Shown: in pieces, positions 33,632 to 45,960 of the stretch
Position numbering within the stretch: the first letter of the stretch is position 1
Layout of the letters: each line of letters opens with the position of its first letter
From: Chaetorhynchus papuensis
Lineage: Eukaryota; Chordata; Aves; Passeriformes; Rhipiduridae
Direction of reading: 5' to 3'
Length of the DNA stretch: 64,000 nucleotides
NCBI GenBank assembly: GCA_013396525.1
Contig: VWYX01001265.1
Span: 89,540-153,539 of the forward strand
Position numbers and translations under genes: made by a program
Notes under the pieces: generated by a model
Told to the model about the DNA's origin: nothing
Databases searched by the model: none
What the model saw: only the letters and a program-made list of their open reading frames with translations

Positions 33632-34941
33632 TGAAATGTCACAAATGTGTGTTAAGTGTGGCTCCTTTGTGGCCTCTGTGGCCACGTTTTGCAGAGGGCA
33701 CAGCATGGAGCAAACAGCAGGTTTGCTGCAGATGTATTCCTTGTGAGAGGGATGGATCTGTTCCTCTGGTGCAGGGGATTCTCTCTCATGCAGCAGCTGG
33801 AATGTGCTGCTTCTCACCCAGAACTTGCTGTTGTTCCCTTTCCTCGTTTTCCTCCAAATCCTCGGCTGCCAGGCTTGGGTGGGCTCAGGAGCTTTGTCAT
33901 AAAAAGCTTCCAACTCTAATCCCTCAGTGTGCCATCAAAATACAGATAAAAAATACCACAGGTCCTCCTTTGTGTGTGTGTGGAGGCGGAGAGGGGCTGG
34001 GAGGTGGATTTTTGGAGGAAGGACTGCTTGGAAATCTTTCCCAGTTCCGTTCCTGTAATCAGTGTTTAACATTCCTGTTCTGTGCTTCAGCCCCTCACCT
34101 TTAACTGGAGTGTGGTGAGATCGCCCATCTGAAGGAGACAGAGGTTCATTATGTTAATTGGCTCTGAAATGACTGCATCAAATATCAGTAATTGGTGTTA
34201 TTATTCTGCTCTTGTTGTGTCCTAGGGTTTTCAGGGAGCCGAAATTAATATGGAAACCTGAAATTAATATGGAAACCCGTGCTTTGTGCTGCGGCTGCCG
34301 GCAGAGCCTCACGTGAGGTTGGGGTTTCAAGAGGCTGCTCGGTGATTCTGGTAGCAAAGAGAGGGGCTGGTGACATGGAGAGGGGAAAGATCCCTGCTCG
34401 GAGCTGTCTGTGTTTAATCCCAGCTCCGGGGAGAGCTCCCTGCTCCGACTGAGGGGAGTCAGAACTGTGGATACAGCCAAGACAGGGCCACTTGGCAGAT
34501 GAACTATGGATGTGCGGCTGGAAAATTGATTTTAGGAGGGAGCAAGCGAGGAATAAGCTGGTGTTGCCACTCCTGACTGCGCTGCCTAAAATTGTTTGGA
34601 GAAGGGATAACTCCTTCCGGCACGGTGTGTCTTGCTGCTGCTGACAGCACTATTTCTACCCAGTTATGAGATCGTTTTTCAATCAAAACTCTCCCCTCCC
34701 AGCTCCCCAGTTTGTCCAGGCTGGTTTTGTCCCTCCTGAGGCAGAATGGAGCTTTCCTGATGGTACTGACAGAGTCGTGAGCTGGGGCATAACTCGATCC
34801 TCTGTAAGCTGCGAAGCACAGGCAGCACGTTGGTAATTCTCTGTAACGGGGTCTCTGTGCCCAGCAGAATTTGTAATGTGAGTTGGAATTCGGTGTGGAT
34901 GGGAGGACTTCGAAAAGAAGGGAGGGTGGCTGGATAATTCC
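33632..34941. other. Unique DNA with a 19-base duplication
   Basis: No exon is recognised. GAAATTAATATGGAAACC occurs twice in tandem at 34241-34259 and 34260-34278. A short (TG)n run lies at 33970-33981. Confidence 0.45.
34241..34278. repeat. Two-copy 19-base tandem duplication
   Basis: GAAATTAATATGGAAACCT is followed at once by GAAATTAATATGGAAACCC. Only the last base differs, so the duplication is recent or selectively kept. Confidence 0.9.
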
Positions 34942-35257
34942 TCCTGAGGGGCAGCTGTGGGGCAGCTCTGATCTCTGCTTTCTGTGACCAGGGACAGGAC
35001 ACAGGGAACAGCTGGAGCTGTGCCAGGGACAGGATAGCCTGGATATTAGGGAAAGGTTCTTCCTTCAGAGGGATGTTGGACCCTGGGACAGCTCCCCAGG
35101 GAATGGTCATAACCCCAAAGCTGCCAGAGCTCCAGGAGTGTTCGGACAGCACTCTCAGGGATGCACAGGGTGGGATTGTTGGGGTGTCTGTGCAGGGCCA
35201 GGGGTTGGATTGATGATCCTGGTGGGTTCAACTGTGGATATTCCGTGATTTTATGAT
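34942..35257 (+). repeat. CR1 LINE 3' fragment
   Basis: 'CAGGGACAGGACACAGGGAA', 'CCTGGATATTAGGGAAAGGT', 'ACAGCTCCCCAGGGAATGGT', 'GGGTGGGATTGTTGGGGTGT' and 'ATATTCCGTGATTTTATGAT'. Same tail type as 17338-17712, with small internal deletions. Confidence 0.93.
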
Positions 35258-36871
35258 GGATGAGGAATTTAAGAGAGCTGGGGAAGGAGCCGGAAGCTGC
35301 AGTAAGGACAGCATTAGCAGGCAGGAGATCAGGTCCAAGGAGAGGAAATGAGAGTACAGGGCAGGAAATGGGAATCTGCTTTCAGTTCCTCCCAGGCATT
35401 TCTTTCTAAGCTCATCTGTTTGTTTCCACTCCGTTCCCTGGTGATCCCTCGGGATCTGGCTCTGGCAGAGGGCTGGAGGGTAACATGCTGAGGAGTGCTG
35501 GGCTGCTGTTGATCCACGGATGGCCATGGTTTCTTGCCCAGGATATGGCCAGGACATCCAGGAGGTGTTTGGGACAGGCGTGTGGCCACCCTGACTGGAG
35601 GGGGAGTAAGACCAAACCATACTCAGTGTGTAGGGCACGGGAATTGTTCCCTCTGAACTGTGGAAGAGCAGGTGATTGTAGTGATTCCCCTCCTGTTCCT
35701 TCCTCCCCTGGTAGTTGCCGAGGGAGCTGCTTTTTGCATCCCTGGGGTCCTGTAATCAACGCACTCCTGCGCTGGTCCTGACCAAATTGTAAATACGTGC
35801 AATTTGTGGGAGCTGCAAATCAAACCAGGTGCTGATTGCACTTTCACCCTCGTGTACAACTCCAAGGATGCTGGTTTCATCTCCTGCTCTCTGCTCTCCC
35901 AGGTGTTAGTTTGCTTGACAAAACCAGAGGCATCTGCATCACCTCTCCTGCACTGGAATCAGAGATGAGCTGGACCATCGTTGCTGATGCTGGTTAAAAG
36001 CTGAGTTCCAGCTTTGGAGGCGCTGTGAGTTGGGAAGAGCTGTGTTAGAGCTATGTGGGATACTTAAAAATAATGGAAAATATTGATTTGTAGAAGGAGA
36101 GCTACTTGGAGGCAGTGGATAAGGACACTGTGGGCAAGGGAATCCTTTTCCCTCTCCAGCTGCCTCATGGATGCCTGGAGCTTTGTAAAGAAATTTGCCA
36201 CAGTCTGATGCACTCATTGTGGAATTAAGGACAAACTTTGATGCCACTGTTTTAGGACAGTTTCCTTATTATTTGAATCTTTGCTTGGAAAAAAGTCTTA
36301 AGGTTTTTGTCCCCATGTCTCTGACTCCTCTCTGAGCAGCACAAGACAACACTTTTGGCCTTCCCGTGGAGTCAGACTTTCTGAAGTTTCGCCTCATTTT
36401 TTAATTTTATTTTTTAAAATAAAATATTCCTGAGATTGAAGTTGGAGTGATACAGCTTCCATCTGGGAACTATTTTAGATTTAATTTGAAAAAACAGACT
36501 GTAAAACACACACTCGTAAAAACAGTTTGTCCTTTCCAATGTACTAGAAAATGATTCTCAGCAGCCTCTTAATGCCCTCTGCTCGCCTGTATTTAAGCTC
36601 CATGACATGCTCAGAGACACAGTTACAGTGGATTTTAATACTGGGTCATACATAAATTCCCAGTATGGATCATTTGGGGAAGATTAATATGGAGAAGATG
36701 TTAATAGTAAAGAATTTGAAGTCGTTGCAGATTTTGCAGCGCTGGGTGTGCCCAAGGAGCTTGGTGACTGTAAAGCTGCTGTCCAGGTTGGCTTGAAAGT
36801 GAGATTATTCAAAAAATGTGCTTTTAACTTGGGGAACTGTGTTCCCATAGAGGTGCACAAATGCTCCTGCC
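35258..36871. other. Unique non-coding DNA
   Basis: No exon or mobile element was identified. AT-rich DNA at 36390-36500 and 36640-36720 has no repeat structure. Confidence 0.42.
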
Positions 36872-37149
36872 TTAGAATCCCAGAATGGTTTGGGTTGGAA
36901 GGACCTGGAAGCTCATCCCATTCCACCCCTGCCATGGGCAGGGACACCTCCCACTATCCCAGGTTTTTCCAAGCCCTATCCAGCCTGGCCTTGGACACTT
37001 GCAGGGATCCAGGGGCAGCCACAGCTTCTCTGGGAATTCTCTTCCAGGGCCTCCCCACCCTCCCAGGGAACAATTCCTTCCCAATTTCCCACCTGTCCTG
37101 TGTCCACGGGAAGCCGTTCCCTGTGTCCTATCCCTCATGGCACTCTCCA
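36872..37149 (-). repeat. CR1 LINE 3' fragment
   Basis: Complemented CR1: 'AGAATCCCAGAATGGTTTGG', 'CCCTGCCATGGGCAGGGACA', 'CCTTGGACACTTGCAGGGAT', 'CTTCCCAATTTCCCACCTGT'. The terminal AGAATCCCAGAATGG is intact. Confidence 0.94.
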
Positions 37150-38705
37150 AAGGTGTGCATCAGTTTTCTGCAGACTTCTGGAATCCAGCTCCCCACTTCT
37201 GGCTTTTTAGCATTCCTTGTGCCTCCAGCTCTGCTCAGGGCAATTTTTTTGGTATGAGGCAGGAGCAAGGCACCACTTAACAGCTTAAGGATTTACCAGC
37301 TGATCCCATCAATTTTCCAGAGGGTGCCACTGATTTCCCAGGCTTTGATTTGATGCTGTTATTCATGAGCATCTCCCTCAGCCCCAGGGAGGTCCCTTGA
37401 TTAAGTCATTCGTGCTTCATGGGACCTCATGGGGAGCCCAGGCTGCCTCAAGTAATGAGCTGACAAGGCTGGCAGCATCAGATTGTATCAGCATCCTGCC
37501 CATCCCTTTCCCTCCTGATTCCTTATTTTTCACAGTGGGCTCGGTTACGGTGCCATCTGATTTTTGTGAGAGGGAATTTTTTGTAGCTTGGCGATGGAGA
37601 AGCAGAGTTGGGCAAGGATCATGTAAAAACGGTGTCTGGCCATGTTTGACCTGCCCTTGTCCTTCATCCCCAGCTTCAGGGTTTGCTGGAGACTTAAAAA
37701 AAATCCCAAACCAAACATCAAATTGCTTTTGAGTAAAGTGAAATCCTGATTATGGAAATGTTCATTGTGTGTCACAACTCACGTTCATGTTCTGCCTGCT
37801 CAGAAATCCTGCTGGTGGCCTGTGCATGGGCACCCAAAGGGAATTTTTAAAAACTCCTTGGGGTGGCTGTGTGAAACCATGGCTAAAATGGGTGGGGTTG
37901 GGTGCAGAGCAGCACTGCTGTGTATTTTATGGACAAATACACTGTTGACGTCTTTTCTAGAGGAGCAGGCAGCCTAAATTGGGTATTGCAGCAAAGCAAA
38001 CCAGCAGAGAAGGGTGGGTAAAGAGAGGGGATTGATGGAGGTTCTTAATCTGGGAGAGGGGGATGGTGGCATTCCTAAGCTTTTTCTGTGTTTGAAAATC
38101 CTGTTTTCAGTTGTTCATTTTATGTCAAACTTCAGGTAGAAGGTTCCAACAACGAGTTGCTTGCTGGTGCTTTTTGGGAAGAGTCTAATGCAAACTGCTC
38201 AGCTGTTTTGGAGGATGAGACTGAGAAAATACACTCTTACAATTAAAAATAAATACAAATAAAGGCAGGGTGACCAATTGAAGTCCCGGTGCCTCTGCAC
38301 TTGGGAGCAATGATTGGATGCTTGGCAAATTCCTCTTTTGCAGTTCCCATAAAAATCCACCAAAGCTGGGCCAATTTGGAAACACTGAGGGAATGGGGGC
38401 AGGGAATTAAGAGGGAGAGGAGGGAGAAAAATCTGTGTTTCTTAATCATCACTGAATACCACCCTCGGGTTGGATCCTGTCCTTGCCGTTCCCATGGACT
38501 GTGTCGTTTTGGGGAAGCTGCTGGAAACAATCTCTTCAGAAATACTGTTCCCAGAGCACTGGTTTTGGACAGCCTGGATTTAGTTTTGCAGGGATGATGG
38601 AATTTAGTGGGACCTGCCCTCTCTGTGTGTGTGAAAATACGGATGTGTGTATAGCTGTGTGGTGGTGAAGATGAGAAAATATATCTGTATATAAATGTGG
38701 AAGTG
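37150..38705. other. Unique non-coding DNA
   Basis: There is an isolated good acceptor, TTATTTTTCACAG, ending at about 37537, with an open frame after it but no donor before the stop. AT-rich simple sequence lies at 38230-38265 and 38670-38700. Nothing else was recognised. Confidence 0.4.
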
Positions 38706-38826
38706 TTTAGGGCCAGGCTGGATAAGATTTGGGGCAACCTGGGATGGTGGAAGTTGTCCCTGCCCGTGGCAGGGGGTGGAACTGGATGAGCTTTAGGGCC
38801 CCTTCCAACCCAAACCATTCTGTGAT
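38706..38826 (+). repeat. CR1 LINE terminal fragment
   Basis: 'GGGGCAACCTGGGATGGTGG', 'AAGTTGTCCCTGCCCGTGGC', 'GGTGGAACTGGATGAGCTTT', 'CCTTCCAACCCAAACCATTC'. About 120 bases of the most common tail type. Confidence 0.93.
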
Positions 38827-41125
38827 GTATTAAAATCTGAGGCATCCCCTCATGAGCAGCAGCTGCCGGTCCTTGCCCATCCTCTGAGGCTCCATAACCT
38901 TGGTGTCTTTAAGAGCTTCATCCTGGGCCAGATTTGAGTTGAAACCTCTTCAGAAGGTTTTAAAAGCATTGTCAGAAAACACAGAATTGTATTTCTGTAA
39001 GAATCCAGGCTGGAGGTGGGATGTGGCATTGGGCTCTTGGCTCGGAGCAGTGGGGATGACCCCCTTCTTTTTCTTTCGGTGGAGGTGGTGGTGACCTGCA
39101 AGAAAAGTAAATTACAGAGTATTCTGGACCTGTCTCCCTGATTCAGGAAGTTTTTCCTTGCAGAATGGCTGAGGTGAACACACATCTCCCCCAAGCTCAG
39201 TTTGCCCAGCAGGAATTAATGCAGGAGATGTTCTTCTGTAACAGACCAAACCAGCAAGCAACCTGCTCGACTTAGAGATGGAGCCTGTGGCAAAATGCAG
39301 CAGGGCTCTGGGCTTCAGAAACCTTCCAATAAAGCTTTAGCACGTGCTGAATTTACAGAATTAAACTTCATTGCTGGTGGCACCACCAATCGTTCCTGCG
39401 GTGACAAAAGCCTGCAGGAGTTCCAGGCAGCGGGAGGGAAATGGGAGAGTCACTGAAGGGTGATTTGTCTTATCTGCTGGGCAAACACTTAGATTTGCCA
39501 GGTTTTTTCAGGTTATTTTTGTTTGATAGAGAGCATATAAGCAGATTCGTTTTTTTAAGGACCTCTTCTCCTGCTTAATCAATTTTCTCTTGTCCGCAGT
39601 GAAAAGAAATTGAGTGTAAAATTTGTGCTTATGGGGAGGAGTGGGTTCTCTGTGAGCTGCACTGAACAAATTCATCTTTGTGTGACCAGGCAGCATCAGA
39701 GCTGTCATCAAGATCGTGTGAGCCCCTGTCTCTGCTCCTTTTTCATCAGGATAGGAAATAAAAGTCATGGAAAGGCTGTGATAAAGCGGTAGCGCTGTAA
39801 ATGTGATCATGGGGGGTTCTTAGGAGTAGCTGCATCCTGGCTCTTGTGATTTTCATCAAGTGCAGAGAACAAGGAAATCTGTGCAGTTCACACCACCAGT
39901 GGAGTAATAAATGGTTCCCAGAATATGATGAATGACTTGGAGAAATCCAGATGATTTTTAACCGGGAGGGTGGAGGGAGCATCATGGGCTGTGCCTGCGG
40001 CAGAGGGCTCAGCCCTCCAGGAGCAGTCGCTGTGCAGAGGTACTTGTGCTTGGACCGAGCAGCCAAATCTTCCCAGAATAAGAAGTGTTTAATGCCATCT
40101 ATGGACATGTGAGCTGGGAAATAGGAACAAAGGATGTTTTTACTCCAAAAACTGCATTTCTGAAAATACTGTTCAAGTAGTGTATTTAGCTGCGATATCC
40201 GTATGTTAAAATAGACGTGGGAAAAGCTGCAGATCCTGCAGAAGGAGCAGCAGGGCAGCTTTTGGATCGGGGTGAAAAGGTCTAGAGTGGAACTTGTAAA
40301 CTCTCCCACTGTGTTTATGGGTCAGGAGAGAGACCAGAACTCGAGTCCCATCTTTGGGGAGAGGGTGCTGGGTGCTGCTGAGTCCTGGAGAGGGTGGGGA
40401 GAAGCTGCTTGGAAGGTGACATTGGAAGGTAGACATGGGCTGGGATTAATCACTGGAGCAAATTCCCGGGAAGGGTTGGATTTGCTGCCTCTTTGAATGT
40501 ATCTCTGGAGGCTGAACATGCTTTTTCTGTACCTGTGGGAATGCTGAGCTCCAGAGAGGGTGACACCAGTTTGGTGGCAGTGAGCAAAGGAAGTTTCCAT
40601 TGCCTTTCTTGAGGACAGAAATCTCCAGGCGACTTTTCTGCTGTGAAAGCAAAATGCTGTCGTGGAACAGAGGGTGGCTTTGCACCATAAAATGGTGGAA
40701 GTTCTTTCTTGGACCAGTTCCTTTTGAAAGAATTTTGGCAGTGGGCTGGAAGATTAGGACAATTTTCTGGAAGGGGATTGTTGCTACTTCTAAATCTTCT
40801 TCCTGCTGGAGAAGGAAGAACTGTGCCAAGACAGATTCTAACCTGCCTCGAGTTCTTCTTTGCAGCAGTTCGTTTGATCATCCCTCACTTTCATGCTAAT
40901 TCTTTGTGCAACTCAACTGGTTTAAGGTGAAAAGGATTTGTAATATCCCCAGCTGTGGGTTCGGGTGGAGAGGGACATGAAGAACCTTAATTTGAAGGTC
41001 CAGTTTTGTCTCTGAATGTCTTCAGCCTCTGAAGTGTGTGCAAAGTGGTTTCTGTAATGAAGTTTTTCCTGAGTTAGATAAGGAGGAAAAACATCCTTCT
41101 TTCCCCTCAAAAGTAAGTCCTAATC
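38827..41125. other. Unique non-coding DNA
   Basis: No gene is supported. A complement-strand open frame of 187 codons spans 39746-40309 and a cluster of overlapping frames lies at 40450-40900. None shows a recognisable domain or splice structure. They are best explained as chance in GC-moderate DNA. Confidence 0.42.
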
Positions 41126-41343
41126 GTGGAATTATTTAGGCTGGAAGACTTCTCTAAGATTATTGAGTCCAACCATTCTCCCAGCACTGCCAAAGCCACC
41201 ACTGACCCACATCCCCAAGTGCCACATCCACACAGCTTCTAAATCCCTCCAGGGATGGGGACTCCACCCCTGCCCTGGGCAGCTGTGCCAGGGCTGGACA
41301 ATCCTTTTGGAGAAGAAATTATTCCTAATGCTCAATTTAAATA
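41126..41343 (-). repeat. CR1 LINE 3' fragment, diverged
   Basis: Complemented CR1 of the 'ACTTGAGGAC' tail type: 'TTATTGAGTCCAACCATTCT', 'CCAAGTGCCACATCCACACA', 'CTCCAGGGATGGGGACTCCA', 'GGAGAAGAAATTATTCCTAA'. It is the same type as 10101 and 26041 but on the other strand. Confidence 0.9.
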
Positions 41344-43871
41344 TTGTTTTTTTGTCTTGTTACTCCTTGTTGATAAATGTTAGGGGTAACAGTTCCACAG
41401 TTTTCCTTTTCCTTTCCTTTTCCTTCCACCCTCATTTCCACGTTGGAAATCCCTGCATTCCTCCTTTTCTTATGCAAAGCCCTCTCTGTCAGCTCTGTTG
41501 GCAGACTTGAGCGTGCTGAGGGAATTAAGGGATTTTTAAAGGGGATTTAAAGGGTCCCTTTGGGATTTCAGTGGCCACTTGGCCATCCAAAGGTCAAGGT
41601 CAAGAGCTGCGTCTCCTGCACGAGGGCATGAAAGGGGAATTGTGGCATCTGGAGTGGGTGACTGGGGCCACTGGGAGCTCTCAGCAGAGCATTTCCAGTG
41701 TGAGTTACACCCTGCCTGGTGTGCTGGCAGCTCCTGCTCAGCTGTAGGGTAAATTCTTACCTTCAATCCCTTTCCCTTCTGGTGACTCAGCAGCTTTTAG
41801 GGCATCTCCAACCTGCCTGAATTTGGATGGTGAGGCTGAACCCCAACCTGGCAAAATCTGTGAAGGTACAAGGAGAAGCTTTGGTGGCAGGTTTGGACTT
41901 GACTCTTGGGGCTGAGGGGATAATTTCCCAATTTGTTTCTGGGAAATCCATTGGTTTTGTTCAGGTTTATGGAAGAAACTAACAGTTTATCCCTCACCAG
42001 CCTGTTAAAATTCCTTTCTCACAGCGGGATTGTGAAATCTTTGACTTTCTCTCTGCTTGCAACAACAGGTTTTAATTTCCCTGTTGGTGGGATTTTGTTT
42101 GCTGAAGGGGAAGTTAAATAAATAGGGGCTCTCTGGAGTTTTCTTGTGGGGATTTCTCCCCCCTGCTCCTCTCCTGCTTTATCCCACTCATAACAACAGG
42201 ATCCCCAAGCACTCCTTCATTTCCAGCTCCGTTTTCCACATTCTTTTCTGGAGGATTAATATGCTGGGAAACCTCTGTGCATAAACAATTCAGGAGCAAA
42301 CACTGGAGAGCAACTGCACTTAATGGACCCTGATGGGTTTTTTGCCAGTTTTATGGGACACGTTGCCTGAATTAGCCTGGGAAACTTTTCTGCTCTTAAA
42401 TATCAGAGCTCAGTTTAATGTTTTGGGTTGTCCAGACGCCTGCTGGACTTTGGCATCTCCTTAATGGCACTTGGAATGGGAATGCCAGGAATGCTTTCCA
42501 TGGCTGTGGCTCTGGGCTTGTGTTGCTCTGTCTCCATCACGTTGGCCTTCAGCTCAGGTTGGAGCGTTGCATCCCAGGAATGATTTCCAGGGGCACATTT
42601 CTGTATTAGGCTGCAATATTTGTCTGCCTTAGTGCGGGAGAATGAGCTTAAATAACTCAAATGAATTTTAGATTGGCACCTCTGACAGTGGGAAAAATAA
42701 TGGTGGTGCAGGCAGGTGAGGGAAAGGAAAAACCAGCCTGGATAAGAGCCTTGAAAGAAGAGAAAATAGGGCAGCAAGTGGGGATAATCGTCAGGGAAGA
42801 GTGAGATGGAAGCAGATCGGCATGCTTTTGTGACCAGGGGTAAAGGAAAAAGCTTTTTGGTGAACACTGTGAGGACGAGCAGAGGAAAATGGGCAAATTT
42901 TTCTGGCTGACGAAGAGATGAGGTCAGAAAAGAAAACTGAGAGCGTTAAATATCCCAAGATGCCATTTAGTGCTGCGTGTTCCATTCCTGGCCTTCCCCA
43001 GCCCCCACGAACAGGGATTGCTCCAGGCCACCTGGGGCTGCAAATTCTCCATCCCCGTTTCCTGCAGGGCAGAAGGAGATCTGTGTACATGTCTGAGAGG
43101 CTGGGTTTCATTTCCAGGAGGATGTAGCTCTCACTTGTTTATGTTGGAGCAGCGAGCTGGAGAGGCCAGGAGGAGACCGTGTGTGGAAGAGCAGGGTTGG
43201 ATTCCCCACGGAGCAGAGGAGCCTTCCTGGGCATCTCTCCACAGCTGCTCTCTGCATCAGGCATGGAAAAAAAAAAAAGCAGCAATTTAAATGTTCTTTA
43301 AACAAGATAACAACAGCAAAGTTGTGTTTCAAAGGATGGAAGGCTCCTTCCCCACTAAATACATCCCGTCACGGAAATTCCTGTGATCTCCAGAGACCTT
43401 GAGGAGCTCCAGAGACCTTGAGGAGCTCCAGCTCACCACGGGGCAGCACATCAAAGGAGTGTCCGTGGGGCTGGGAGTACAAACACGGAATATTCAGGTG
43501 CCACGGGGAGTTCACAAGGCTCTGAGTCCGTGCCCAGGGATCAGATATTCCCTTGCTAAGGCACCATCTGACAGCCTCCCCCTTCCAGACCAACTCTGCA
43601 TCGAGGATGACCTGAAAACCTTTTTTTTAATACATTAAAACACGTTTTTTAATACATTAAAAACGCCGAAGTCCTGGTATAAGAACTTTCCCCTCTGCTT
43701 AAAGGAGCTTTCTTTGCAAAGTAAGTTTTGCTTGTCCCACGAATTTTAAGCTCTGGGGAACATGGAGCTCTTCTGGCACAGTGTCTGCCTGTGCTGGAGG
43801 GGGACATGGAGGGACCCTCAACAAGGGGACAGTTGAGAGTGACCCATTCTCCGATACTGCTGTGGCATCAT
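41344..43871. other. Unique DNA with small duplications
   Basis: A pyrimidine tract of TTTTCC units lies at 41401-41428. A 19-base unit CTCCAGAGACCTTGAGGAG occurs twice in tandem at 43388-43425, with CTCCAG beginning a third. TTTTTTAATACATTAAAA is repeated at about 43622-43665. No exon was identified. Confidence 0.45.
43388..43431. repeat. Tandem 19-base duplication
   Basis: Two identical copies of CTCCAGAGACCTTGAGGAG (43388-43406, 43407-43425), then a six-base start of a third. The perfect identity suggests recent replication slippage. Confidence 0.9.
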
Positions 43872-44134
43872 CTGAGAAGAGAAGGATCCAGGGAGACCTC
43901 AGAGCCCCTTCCAGGGCCTAAAGGGGCTCCAGGAGAGCTGGAGAGGGACTTGGGACAGAGGATGGAGGGACAGGACACAGGGAATGGCTTCCCACTGCCA
44001 GAGGGCAGGGATAGATGGGATATTGGGAAGGAATTCCTGGCTGTGAGGGTGGGGAGACCCTGGAATAGAATTCCCAGAGAAGCTGTGGCTGCCCCTGGAT
44101 CCCTGGCAGTGTCCAGGGCCAGGCTGGATGGGGT
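43872..44134 (+). repeat. CR1 LINE fragment lacking its usual terminal tail
   Basis: 'GAGAAGAGAAGGATCCAGGG', 'CTCCAGGAGAGCTGGAGAGG', 'GATATTGGGAAGGAATTCCT', 'CAGAGAAGCTGTGGCTGCCC', 'CAGGGCCAGGCTGGATGGGG'. The copy is very similar to 33146-33631 but the final 'TTTAAGGTCCCTTCCAACCC' part is missing. A possible remnant, CTGCCCATGGCATGGAGTG, lies at 44156-44174. Confidence 0.93.
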
Positions 44135-45710
44135 GAGGGTGAGGATTTCTCTCCTCTGCCCATGGCATGGAGTGACCCAGGTCCAGCAGTGTCCCCTCCA
44201 TGCTGAGTCAGGATCGGTGCAGGTGACCCCATGGCCCTGTGAGCCCTTCCAGGTTTGTCAGCCTTGCACCCCCCTCTCTGCAAGCACCCCAAGAGGTGGG
44301 ATAAGGTGACCCACGAGTGTTTCATGGCTTGCTGTGTGTGGGTAGGAGATGGGGACCTCAGGAGAGCTCAGCACCCTGGGGAGCAGTGGGGACACTGGGC
44401 TTGAGGTCACTCACAGATTTATCCGGTGCCCGAAGTACTGCAGTGCTTTGACCAGGAATGGCCCTGTTCATTCCACCCTCCCACAAAGTAACATTTTCCC
44501 GTTTTTCCAGGATAGTTTCCCTGATGGGATCTGGAGTCGAGTCCTCTGCCAGGCGAGCAGCCAGCAGACATCTCAGCAGTGGGGGATGTTCTTCCCCTCC
44601 GGCCCCGCGGTGTCTGGGGCAGCTGGATGGGGATGAAAACCAGCATCTCCCACCAGCTTGGGGTTGTGAGGAGAAGGGGTTGGTCCTTGAGTTCAAGGAA
44701 TTAATTTGCTTTTTGATCAGCTGGTCCTTGAGTTCAAGGAATTAATTTGCCTTTTTGATCATCCATCGGGAAGAGTCCAGCAGAACCCCCGGGGTGCCGC
44801 TGGGACAGAAAGCAGACGCCTGCTGTCTCAGGAATCTTCAAAACATTTCTCCTCTGGCCAGCGCTGTTGGAGGCTTTCCTGGGTTGGGTCTGTGCCAGGC
44901 TCGTTGTGCTCCTGTCCCCAGCTTGTCACCTGCTGTCAGTGTCCCAGCAGATGTGACAGAGCGCTGCTGGCTCCCGATGGTGGGGAGAGTCACGACGCGT
45001 TCCTGTGTGTTCCTGCGGTTTGGCAGAGCTGCAAAAATCAGCATTTCCCTGGTTTATGGGTCCCCCTCCCCTTCTGCCCAGTGGGAATAACATTGCAGAA
45101 AGTGCCTGTCCCCGTGAGGGAACAATTTGGTGGCATTCAGGAGTTGCTGAGTCTTGAACAGCTTCTGCTGGTCCAGCCAGTTGTTTGAAAGTTGGATGTT
45201 TTGGGTACTTTTTTTTTGTTAAGATAGTAACTTGCGAGGGGCCAGATACTGTTGTGACAGTGCCTCTAAAATCCTTAAGCTGCTTGAAGCACTCCAAGGA
45301 GCCTGGTAATAAAAGAGCTGGAATAAAATGTATCCCACAATGTCCTTCACTTCTGCTGACAGCTGCAGTTTAAATTACTGGTGCAACCTTTTAGCATAGC
45401 TGGCTTGTAAAAACTAATAAAATATAAAATGAAGTTGGAACAGCTACTTGCCTCCTCTTCTCTGGTGGAGAGTAAGGAGAAACCACCCTTTTTTTGGGGT
45501 GAGCCTATGCTGGGGTGCTGTTATTGCTGTTAGTGACAGTGATCAGAATAAAATATTCATATATGCTGGAATTTTTACATCATATTAACTATATAGTGCT
45601 TATTAGAGAGGGGGCTTCACTTTAATCATAAAGTGGCATTTGTTCCATGAAGAGCCTGAGGTTTTCCAGAGCTTACATTAAAATTAAAAAAAGCCTCTAA
45701 GCTCTCTTCT
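44135..45710. other. Unique DNA with a 41-base duplication
   Basis: No gene is supported. The tandem duplication at 44681-44763 is listed separately. The T run at 45210-45219 is simple sequence. AT-rich DNA at 45540-45700 has no recognised element. Confidence 0.42.
44681..44763. repeat. Two-copy 41-base tandem duplication
   Basis: Units 44681-44721 and 44722-44763 both read TGGTCCTTGAGTTCAAGGAA then 'TTAATTTGC' and 'TTTTTGATCA'. The second unit has one extra C. Near-identity suggests a recent duplication, possibly polymorphic in the population. Confidence 0.93.
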
Positions 45711-45796
45711 AGTGGAAGGTGTCCCTGCTCATGGCAGGGGGTTGAAATGAGATGATCCTTGAGGTTGCTTCCAGCTCAAACCATTCTGTTGATTCT
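45711..45796 (+). repeat. CR1 LINE terminal fragment
   Basis: 'AGTGGAAGGTGTCCCTGCTC', 'ATGGCAGGGGGTTGAAATGA', 'GATGATCCTTGAGGTTGCTT', 'CCAGCTCAAACCATTCTGTT'. Severely 5'-truncated. Confidence 0.9.
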
Positions 45797-45918
45797 CAGG
45801 AGAGTGCTTTGTTTGCCTGATAGATTTGGGCATCCCATTGCCACATGCTCTGATCCTTCGGCTCCTTTGCCCCAAAGTGGCCGGAGTTTCAGGGACTCAA
45901 AAATAATGGGTGGCTTTG

Positions 45919-45960
45919 GAAAAAAAAAGCAAAAAAATAAAAAAAGAAAAAAAAAAAAGC
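45919..45960. repeat. A-rich low-complexity tract
   Basis: Runs of A broken by single G, C or T residues. It produces lysine-rich (or, on the complement, phenylalanine-rich) open frames that should not be read as proteins. Confidence 0.9.

Noticed and set aside
37510..37735. Exon after the acceptor TTATTTTTCACAG
   Set aside because: The frame is open, but no donor occurs before the stop and there is no poly(A) context supporting a terminal exon.
39746..40309. 187-codon open frame on the complement strand
   Set aside because: No domain, splice structure or codon-like features visible.
43728..44309. 193-codon open frame on the + strand
   Set aside because: Mostly CR1 3' region; not part of the CR1 reverse transcriptase and not a host gene.
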